From NCBI GenBank assembly GCA_037147235.1, contig JBAWVO010000065.1, forward strand, positions 1-24,999: DNA of 24,999 nucleotides, in the 5' to 3' direction. Source of the stretch: JANXQG01 sp037147235. GTDB taxonomy: Bacteria > Planctomycetota > Planctomycetia > Pirellulales > Thermoguttaceae. The notes beneath the pieces are model-generated. The model had not been told where the DNA came from. It did no database searches and worked only from the letters and a program-made list of their open reading frames with translations. The translations under genes and the position numbers were made by a program. Below are positions 14,645 to 20,525 of this stretch, piece by piece (position 1 is the first letter of the stretch; each line of letters starts with the position of its first letter).

Positions 14645-15046
14645 ATGGCCGAACTACAATGTATCGTCGTCACTCCTGAGCAGACCGTCCGCGAGACGCC
14701 CGCCGACTTCGTCACCGTGACGCTATTCGACGGTGAAATTGGCATTGGCCCGGGCCACACGCCGTTTATTGGGCGGCTGGGTTGCGGCGAAATGCGGATT
14801 CGCCACGGCAACGAGGTCGAGCGTTTCTACGTCGACGGCGGTTTCGTCGAGGTGGTGGGCAATGTCGTTTCGTTGCTGACCAATCGGGCTATTCCTGCCG
14901 ACAAGATCGATGATAAGGCGGCCTATCAGCAGGTGGAAACCGCCCGCAATCAGGCGGCTCACACGCCGGAACTCATGGCTGCCCGCGAGCAGGCCCTGGC
15001 CCAAGGCCGCGCCCAGTTGCGCGTGGTGCGCCGAGCGCTTGGTTAG
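14645..15046 (+). CDS. atpC: F0F1 ATP synthase subunit epsilon
   Basis: The protein has 133 residues. Epsilon sits at the base of gamma and regulates hydrolysis. The N-terminal beta-sandwich has the family features LQCIVVTPEQTV, the GEIGIGPGHTPF turn (about 31-42) and FYVDGGFVEVV. The C-terminal part (about 90-133) is Ala/Gln/Arg-rich and helical, as in inhibitory epsilon tails. No Shine-Dalgarno site precedes the ATG; upstream is CTCCTCGTCCGACC after a heptamer array. It is the last gene of the operon. The next gene is convergent and ends 50 bp away. Confidence 0.94.
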   Translation: MAELQCIVVTPEQTVRETPADFVTVTLFDGEIGIGPGHTPFIGRLGCGEMRIRHGNEVERFYVDGGFVEVVGNVVSLLTNRAIPADKIDDKAAYQQVETARNQAAHTPELMAAREQALAQGRAQLRVVRRALG

Positions 15047-15095
15047 CCTGCTCGGATGTTCTCCGTTTACGATCAAGCCCCTGAGTACCCTGTCC

Positions 15096-15839
15096 TCACT
15101 TCCCAAACCGCCATTTTCGCACCACTGCGGCTTGTCCTCGCATTGCCACGGTCGCCACATAGCCCTCACACGGTTCACAGCTTTCCAGCCACCAATGGGC
15201 GGCTTCGTTCGTATCGCCACGAATCGATAGTACACGGGCAGGATCGTCCAGGGTCACGCAGAATTGATTGAGCGGAAACGAGAGCCCGCTACCCACGGCC
15301 TTCAACCAGGCTTCCTTCCGCGTCCATCCTTGGAAGAACGCATGCAATTGCCGCTCGGCCGGCACCTGCTGCCACTGCCGCACTTCTTCCGGCGAAAAGA
15401 ACCTTTCCATTAGCGCAGCCGCATTGGGCATTGGCCGGATCCACTCGACATCGACCCCAATCTCACGGCCAAGCGTACATGCATAGACGGCCAGATCGTG
15501 CGAATGCGACACATTGAATTCGACTCCGCAGGCATCCCACGGCGGGCCGAGTTCCGGCTTGCCGTGGACTTGATAGTTCAAGGAGAAGGCTGCGGGGGCG
15601 GTCCGAAGATACCGACCCAGCAGCATCCGCAACATGCCTCGACCGGCGATGTAGCGGCTTCGCAGCGATCCGACTCGAAACCGATCGGCCCGACAATGCT
15701 CGTCCTCGGACAACACACTCGCGTACTGCCGCAACAAGTCCTCGGGGGGATCCAGCCGCGCAGACCATAGGTGGACCTCCCCGGCAGGCAAGTCGATCTC
15801 AGCGGGCGGCACAGGCCAGGAGTATTTCATTTTAGACAT
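15096..15839 (-). CDS. 4'-phosphopantetheinyl transferase (Sfp/Gsp type)
   Basis: The protein has 247 residues. These cytoplasmic enzymes move phosphopantetheine from CoA to a serine of carrier proteins in fatty acid, polyketide or peptide synthesis. The motifs are in order: GRGMLRMLLGRYL (67-78), GKPEL (93-97), FNVSHSHDLAVYA (108-120), IGVDVE (127-132, Mg2+ ligands Asp130 and Glu132) and WTRKEAWLKAVGSG (172-185, Glu176 and Lys180). Length fits the Sfp type rather than the short AcpS type. No carrier protein or synthase is nearby, so its partner lies elsewhere. The start is ATG 15839 or ATG 15830, neither with a clear Shine-Dalgarno site. A REP-like element lies directly upstream. Confidence 0.92.
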   Translation of the reverse strand: MSKMKYSWPVPPAEIDLPAGEVHLWSARLDPPEDLLRQYASVLSEDEHCRADRFRVGSLRSRYIAGRGMLRMLLGRYLRTAPAAFSLNYQVHGKPELGPPWDACGVEFNVSHSHDLAVYACTLGREIGVDVEWIRPMPNAAALMERFFSPEEVRQWQQVPAERQLHAFFQGWTRKEAWLKAVGSGLSFPLNQFCVTLDDPARVLSIRGDTNEAAHWWLESCEPCEGYVATVAMRGQAAVVRKWRFGK

Positions 15840-15854
15840 TGCTTTAGTAGAAGT

Positions 15855-15885
15855 GGTGGGACTCGCTGCGCTCGGCCCACCCTAC
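15855..15885 (-). repeat. REP-like element, GTAG plus GGTGGG/CCCACC hairpin
   Basis: Read on the minus strand, GTAG (15885-15882) is followed by a hairpin with arms 15881-15876 and 15860-15855 and a GAGCGCAGCGAG-type loop. Related copies lie at 18656, 23486 and 23538. The TAG of the GTAG is the stop codon of the MerR/TPR gene. Confidence 0.8.
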
Positions 15886-16916
15886 GGGAAAAGCCGCTCG
15901 GCCGCTTCAGCCGCCCAAGGGCTTTCCGGGGCCAAGGTAAGGAACTTTTGCCAATGCTGCTCGGCGGTCAGCCGATGCCCCATGTCATCGAGGGTGCGAG
16001 CCAGATGATAATGGGCGTCGGCATAGTCGGGGTGATAGCGCAAGGCACCTTCAAAGGCCGCAATCGCCAACTCGCGCTGGCCCGTCTCGGCCAACACGCA
16101 ACCAAGATTCGCCCGAGCTTCGACGTAGTCTTCGTCGAGTTCGATGGCCATGTAGTAACGCTCGCGCGCGCCGCTTACATCGCCCTGGCGGTAGAGCAAC
16201 TCGGCAAGCTGAAAACAACCTTCCGAATCGGGGCCGGCGGCCGCCATCGCCGCACGGTGCAGGTCGGCTGCTTCGGACAACCGGCCGGCATCTTCCAACT
16301 CGGCAGCCAGGCTTCGCATCTGTTCGGCAGAGACGGACACGTTTTCCACGGAACGCAGTACGCCGACCGCCAGGGCAGGAGGAGATTCGGGAGTAGGACT
16401 GGCCGAGCCTGCGAGTCCCATCCGCCACTTCTCCAGTTCGGGCGAAATGGCAAGCGGCGGAAGTTCGGTGCTTTCAAAGTCCAATCGCAACTGGCCGCCG
16501 GCCTCGATCAGCCCATCTCCTTGGCGTACCAGAATGCTTTGCCCCTGAACAACGACCGAGGGCTGAAGCAGCGGGCAGTGGACGCTAGGCAGCAAGCGGG
16601 CCAGATCAGCCAGTTTCTTTTCGATGTTCTGTGGCGAAACCCCCGCGCGCAGCAACTGGGCCAACCGCTGGGCCGTGACCACTTGCGGAACATCGAAATA
16701 GGGCAGTCGCCGGACTTCCTGAGTCGGCAAGATCAACTTGCGACGGTGCCAGCGGCGAATCACCGTGATTGGAATATCCAGCAACTCCGCAAGCATGGCG
16801 GGCGTGTAGAGCCGCTGGATTCCGCCCTGCTGCTCGGTCAAACCAAGCTGAAGTTCAGAATGTTCGTGGCTCACGGGGTTGGAATCGTGTGGCAAGCAAA
16901 ATTCCTCAATGTCCAT
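15882..16916 (-). CDS. MerR-type HTH protein with TPR repeats
   Basis: The protein has 344 residues. Residues about 35-110 form a winged-helix, MerR-like DNA-binding region (RLYTPAMLAELLDIPITVIRRWHRRKL, then a basic turn and a second helix pair). The middle (111-195) is beta-like and then Pro/Ala-rich. Residues about 200-340 hold four TPR-like helix pairs (AAELEDAGRLSEAADLHR, FQLAELLYRQGDVSGARERY, ANLGCVLAETGQRELAIAAF and AHYHLARTLDDMGHR), which should bind a protein partner. It is probably a transcription regulator controlled by protein contact. Its start overlaps the end of the YTV-protein gene by 11 bp, so the two are likely coupled. The stop codon comes from a REP-like element. Confidence 0.82.
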   Translation of the reverse strand: MDIEEFCLPHDSNPVSHEHSELQLGLTEQQGGIQRLYTPAMLAELLDIPITVIRRWHRRKLILPTQEVRRLPYFDVPQVVTAQRLAQLLRAGVSPQNIEKKLADLARLLPSVHCPLLQPSVVVQGQSILVRQGDGLIEAGGQLRLDFESTELPPLAISPELEKWRMGLAGSASPTPESPPALAVGVLRSVENVSVSAEQMRSLAAELEDAGRLSEAADLHRAAMAAAGPDSEGCFQLAELLYRQGDVSGARERYYMAIELDEDYVEARANLGCVLAETGQRELAIAAFEGALRYHPDYADAHYHLARTLDDMGHRLTAEQHWQKFLTLAPESPWAAEAAERLFP

Positions 16917-18387
16917 TGCCCGCCGGAGGCACCGGCATCAAGGATGGCCGATCCCCCGCGCTTGGCGTCGATATTCCAGGCGAAGGTGCGACGGCCCCCG
17001 CGCCGCCGTTTTCCGTCGATGGCTTGTAACCCGGTAAACCCGCAGGCGAGTGCGAATCGGTTGCCGGTGCCAACTCCGGCCGCTTTTCGGTGTTTGACGG
17101 ACTGGGACTGGCCGTGCCGGGGCTTGAAGTCGTCGGGGCCGGCTTTGGAGCTGGGCCGAACGTCGTGCCGCCCGGCAAGGTCGTGGCCGCGCCACTGCCG
17201 ACGGACGTGTCGCAGCAACTCGGGGCCGAACCGCACTCGTCGATTGGCACGCGATAGCACTCCACGCGCGGCACGGTGTAATTACACGTCACCGGAATCC
17301 GCTTCTCCACAACATGGGGAATGCGGACCGTTTCTTCATAGGCCACCATGCGGCAGACCTGGGTCGGCACCTGCTCGACCCGCTCTTCCTGAACCATGCG
17401 GCAGGTCTGGTAGGGCACCTTGCGGACCTGCTCCTCGGCAACCATCCGGCAGACTTGCACCGGCACTTTCTTCTCAACCCGCTCGACAACGGGACGGCTG
17501 ACGGTGTAGGGGATCTTTCGCACGACCTCTTGCTGAACGATACGGCAGGTCTGGTAGGGCACTTTTCGGACGATTTGCTCGCAGCGATAGCTCGTGACCT
17601 GGACGGGAATTTGCTCGGTGACGGTTTGCGGCACGTACTGGACCTGCTGCACCTGCTGGGCAACAACATTCGGCTGCCACACGCGAGCCACCTCATAGGT
17701 GCCGCGATTGACGGGTGTCCAATAAAGCCCAGCCCGCTGGAAAGCAGTTTGCCCCGTGATCGGATCGACCGCGCAAGTGCCACCCTGCCACGACAACTGA
17801 TGCTGCCACCAACTTGGCCTGAAGGCAACCTGATTCTGAAAGCCGCCCTGATCGACGAGCTGGGTCCGTTGCGTGACCACGGGCTGCATCACCGTGCGGC
17901 ACTGAGGACGGTAGACCGTTTCGACCACCGGCCGCTGGACCGTATAAGATTCTTCCCGCTCGGACGTTTCCGTGACCGGGTGATTGACGATCACCCGCTC
18001 TTCTCGCTCGGCCGTTTCCTGGACGTAGTGTACGGAGTCGTAGCTTTCGTCGCGAACCTGGGTTTCGTAAACGGGCTTCATCACGGTCACCCGCTCTTCT
18101 CGTTCGGCGGTTTCCAGAACCGGCTTGGAAACCGTATAGCGACGCTCGCGCACCTCGGTCTCCCAGACGGGCCGGTAACGCGTCTCGCGGCGCTCTTCGT
18201 ACTGCGTTTCGCACTCAATGCGATACGAGGTCGTCTGGCGTTGCTCGTACTGCGTCTGATAGACCAACCGGTACTCGTGCCCCTGACAACTCATGCACCC
18301 GGTAGGCGAATAAGTATCTTGGGCTGCGGCTGCCGCCGTCCAAATCAAGCCGGCTCCCAACAACACGGATGTGCGAAAAGCGTTCAT
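16906..18387 (-). CDS. Secreted YTV-repeat protein (planctomycete cell-envelope type)
   Basis: The protein has 493 residues from the ATG at 18387, which has GAGG 7 nt upstream and opens a signal peptide (residues 1-22, ending AAAAAQ); a longer ATG at 18450 is less likely. Two repeat blocks follow. Residues 40-175 carry units such as ERRYTVSKPVLET and ESYTVQRPVVETV. Residues 250-385 carry Cys-containing units (KVPYQTCRIVQQEV, KVPVQVCRMVAEEQ) about 20-24 residues long. Between them is a Trp/Gln-rich stretch, and the tail is Pro/Gly/Ser-rich. YTV repeats are known from planctomycete surface proteins, often very large and Cys-rich. This is a small member that may be cross-linked in the envelope. 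Confidence 0.85.
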   Translation of the reverse strand: MNAFRTSVLLGAGLIWTAAAAAQDTYSPTGCMSCQGHEYRLVYQTQYEQRQTTSYRIECETQYEERRETRYRPVWETEVRERRYTVSKPVLETAEREERVTVMKPVYETQVRDESYDSVHYVQETAEREERVIVNHPVTETSEREESYTVQRPVVETVYRPQCRTVMQPVVTQRTQLVDQGGFQNQVAFRPSWWQHQLSWQGGTCAVDPITGQTAFQRAGLYWTPVNRGTYEVARVWQPNVVAQQVQQVQYVPQTVTEQIPVQVTSYRCEQIVRKVPYQTCRIVQQEVVRKIPYTVSRPVVERVEKKVPVQVCRMVAEEQVRKVPYQTCRMVQEERVEQVPTQVCRMVAYEETVRIPHVVEKRIPVTCNYTVPRVECYRVPIDECGSAPSCCDTSVGSGAATTLPGGTTFGPAPKPAPTTSSPGTASPSPSNTEKRPELAPATDSHSPAGLPGYKPSTENGGAGAVAPSPGISTPSAGDRPSLMPVPPAGNGH

Positions 18388-18461
18388 CGGTTTACCTCGA
18401 TCATTCTTTGCTAGCACCCTAAAGAGGTGCGATACGATGTTCCCTAACACCTAATTTGCCA

Positions 18462-18503
18462 CACGGAAGAGAAAACTGCAAAGGGCTTCCGTGGGTGTTT
18501 TTT
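18462..18503 (+). terminator. Hairpin with T-run upstream of the YTV gene
   Basis: A perfect 8-bp stem (18462-18469 with 18486-18493, 16-nt loop) is followed by TGTTTTTTAT. It is oriented to stop rightward transcription, for example read-through antisense to the YTV gene. On the minus strand it would be a leader hairpin. Confidence 0.35.
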
Positions 18504-18655
18504 ATGGATTGACTCATTAATTATAGCCCAGTAATGAGTTAGGTAAAGAAAAATTTTTTCAAGTTCAAAATGTTTGCAGCCGAACCCGGAGCAATTTTTG
18601 CAAACCGTGCCGGCAAAGCTTGCGCAACTGGAATAAACAGACCAGGGGGGCAGAC

Positions 18656-18686
18656 GTAGGGTGGGGAGAGCGCAGCGAGCCCCACC
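18656..18686 (+). repeat. REP-like element, GTAG plus GGTGGGG/CCCCACC hairpin
   Basis: GTAG at 18656-18659 is followed by perfect 7-bp arms (18660-18666 and 18680-18686) around a 13-nt AGAGCGCAGCGAG loop. It is the same family as 15855-15885, here in plus orientation, just downstream of the permease remnant. Confidence 0.85.
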
Positions 18687-18692
18687 AAACAA

Positions 18693-19213
18693 TTACGCAG
18701 GGTGCTTGGGCGACGTCCAGCCGATCAGCATGACCGCCACGGCGGCAAGCAAATACCCGCCCGCCCAGTGATAAGGATCGGCGCAGAAATAAGTGTCGCA
18801 AGAAAAGTAGCAGGCACACTCCGTGTGCCGTCCGCCCCCGCTCGGCGAGTGGGCAAAACACGACAGTTATTGGTGCGCCGATCCTAAGCAACGCAAGGAC
18901 AGAATCAACGGTGCCGCGTAGGGACATCGGTTGCCGCTCCGGTCCCAAGGCAATGTCGAGAGAGATCATTGCCATATAGGCCAGGGCGGGCAACATCGCC
19001 AACGCCAAGGCCGCGTAGTGTCGCGTCGGCGTCGCGCGGAACGACTGCGCACCTATCTCCAAACCGACGAAAACCAGAGAAGTGATTATCGGATGCCGGA
19101 TTGGCCGAAGTGATCAACGTCAAGAGGAAGATCATCACGGCCACATTGTCGATAATCAGCCCGAAGAAAGCGTTGATATCGCCCTGTTGGGCCCAAGCGT
19201 AGCGGGTTGTCAC
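18693..19213 (-). pseudogene. Decayed NCS2-like permease (internal deletion and frameshifts)
   Basis: Three pieces in different frames fit one membrane transporter. From GTG at 19213 come about 40 N-terminal residues with the segment GDINAFFGLIIDNVAVMIFLL. In another frame come IITSLVFVGLEIGAQSF, ATPTRHYAALALAMLPALAYM and a hydrophobic stretch to about 18850. In a third frame comes the end, ADPYHWAGGYLLAAVAVMLIG to a TAA at 18693. Purine/uracil-type permeases of this sort usually exceed 400 residues, so most of the middle is missing at about 19110. A GTAG-palindrome at 18807-18829 sits between the second and third pieces. The gene follows the PQQ-protein gene on the same strand. Confidence 0.72.
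18807..18829 (+). repeat. REP-like palindrome inside the permease remnant
   Basis: GTAG at 18807-18810 is followed 2 nt later by perfect 7-bp arms (18813-18819 and 18823-18829) around a TCC loop. The arm and loop design equals that of 4925-4941. It coincides with a frame change in the permease remnant. Confidence 0.8.
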
Positions 19214-19243
19214 CGGTTGGTTCTCGACGTGATGAGTAGACGG

Positions 19244-20503
19244 CTACTTGAGCAACTCCAGGCATCGCAGGCTTTCGTGGTCTCGGGTAAGTAGCTTTCC
19301 ATCCACGTAAGCCGGGTTGCACCAGTTCTTGCCGCAGACCTTGGTCGAAGAGATCACTCGATACTCCTCTGGATCGGTGGCAATCAGATAGGCCTGACCG
19401 CTATCCCCCAGGACGAAAAGATTGTCCTTCATCACCAAGAGCGAAACGAATGCCGCCGGACTGGCCACCGTGGTGGACTTCATCCAGGAGTCCTTGCCCG
19501 TCTTGACGTCGAGACAGAAAAGCTTCTTCTTTGGCCCCAATCCGTAGAGATGCCGGCCGACGAGTACCGGACTCGAGAAGTTGATTGCCATATCCTTACG
19601 CACCCAGGCCTGCTCGGCTTTCATGCCGGAGCCTGTCGGCGAGATGCGAAAGCCGAGCAACCCGGCCTCGTGCGATGAAACGACGACGAGGTCGTCCCAA
19701 GCCACGGGAGTGGCAACATGCCGACTATACGACGTCTTCACCGCCGTCCGCCAGAGCAACTTGCCGCTCTGGGCGTCGAGCCCGACGACGCCGTCTGACG
19801 TGAACGACACAACCTGCTTCACGCCGGCCACCTTGGCGACGATCGGTCCCGAGTAGCCGGGGATGTCGTCTTGCGATTTCCAGAGGACTTTGCCACTGGC
19901 CTTGTCGAAGCAAACGACGCTTGCCCCATGCCGTCCCCCGACGCCGACGAGGATCCGCTCGCCGTCCACCAGCGGCGGGCCGGTGTAGCCGTGGCGGCTT
20001 GCGCCCGGGGCAAGACCTTTTTCGCCGGTGAAGTCGGCGGCAAAATCCTTGACGAAATTGACGCGCCAGATCAGTTTGCCGTCGGCCGTATTGAGACATC
20101 GAAACTCGCCGCGGCACGATTGCACGAAAACGCCCGTGCCGTCGACGACCGGCGTGCCGCGGGGGCCGGTGCCCGTGCCATCGGTGATTACCTCATCAAT
20201 CGGCACATTCCATAGTTCCTTGCCCGAGGCAAGATCGTAGGCACAAAGCGTCTCTTGTTCGTTGCGATTATCGAGACAGAAGACTCGCCCCCGGGCAACC
20301 GCGGGGGAGCCGACGCCGTCGCCCAGCTTGACCTCCCAGAGGAGTTTCGGCTCGGCGGGGAGCGTGGAAGGAACGCGGACGCCGGCCGTTACCCAGCCGG
20401 TATTCTCCGGCCCTCGCCAGCGAGGCCAATCGGCAGCCGTGGCGACGGCATGGAAGAGGAAGATGGCAAGGCAAACCGAAGGTAGGGAGCGACGAAGTAT
20501 CAT
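19244..20503 (-). CDS. Secreted PQQ-like beta-propeller protein
   Basis: The protein has 419 residues from ATG 20503, which opens a signal peptide (residues 1-24, ending VATAA). A longer in-frame ATG at 20554 would place 17 polar residues before it. The mature part starts DWPRWRGPENTG, a common opening of planctomycete PQQ-like proteins. Repeated blades follow with the AxDxxSGKxLW pattern (LCAYDLASGKELW, CLNTADGKLIW, CFDKASGKVLW, GLDAQSGKLLW, CLDVKTGKDSW). These give about seven blades of a BamB-like propeller. No catalytic quinoprotein residues are recognised, so a binding or scaffold role outside the membrane is likely. No Shine-Dalgarno site is visible. Confidence 0.87.
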   Translation of the reverse strand: MILRRSLPSVCLAIFLFHAVATAADWPRWRGPENTGWVTAGVRVPSTLPAEPKLLWEVKLGDGVGSPAVARGRVFCLDNRNEQETLCAYDLASGKELWNVPIDEVITDGTGTGPRGTPVVDGTGVFVQSCRGEFRCLNTADGKLIWRVNFVKDFAADFTGEKGLAPGASRHGYTGPPLVDGERILVGVGGRHGASVVCFDKASGKVLWKSQDDIPGYSGPIVAKVAGVKQVVSFTSDGVVGLDAQSGKLLWRTAVKTSYSRHVATPVAWDDLVVVSSHEAGLLGFRISPTGSGMKAEQAWVRKDMAINFSSPVLVGRHLYGLGPKKKLFCLDVKTGKDSWMKSTTVASPAAFVSLLVMKDNLFVLGDSGQAYLIATDPEEYRVISSTKVCGKNWCNPAYVDGKLLTRDHESLRCLELLK

Positions 20504-20525
20504 GGTGGGGAAGGTGTCCGTACTC

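Larger units (their letters stand above)
18388..18692. other. Leader and promoter region of the YTV gene
   Basis: These 305 bp contain no supported gene. They hold the upstream region of the YTV gene, an inverted repeat with 8-bp arms (18462-18469 and 18486-18493) followed by a T-run on the plus strand, an A/T-rich patch near 18500-18575, and a REP-like element at 18656-18686. Short frames crossing it look non-coding. Confidence 0.5.

Noticed and set aside
15771..17501. Long plus-strand frame (576 codons) antisense to the MerR/TPR and YTV genes
   Set aside because: It crosses two recognisable minus-strand genes, has no domain I recognise, and reads as Arg/Pro/Gly-rich shadow coding typical of GC-rich antisense frames.
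18462..18503. Terminator of the YTV transcript
   Set aside because: It lies upstream of that gene and its T-run faces the opposite direction, so at most it blocks rightward read-through.
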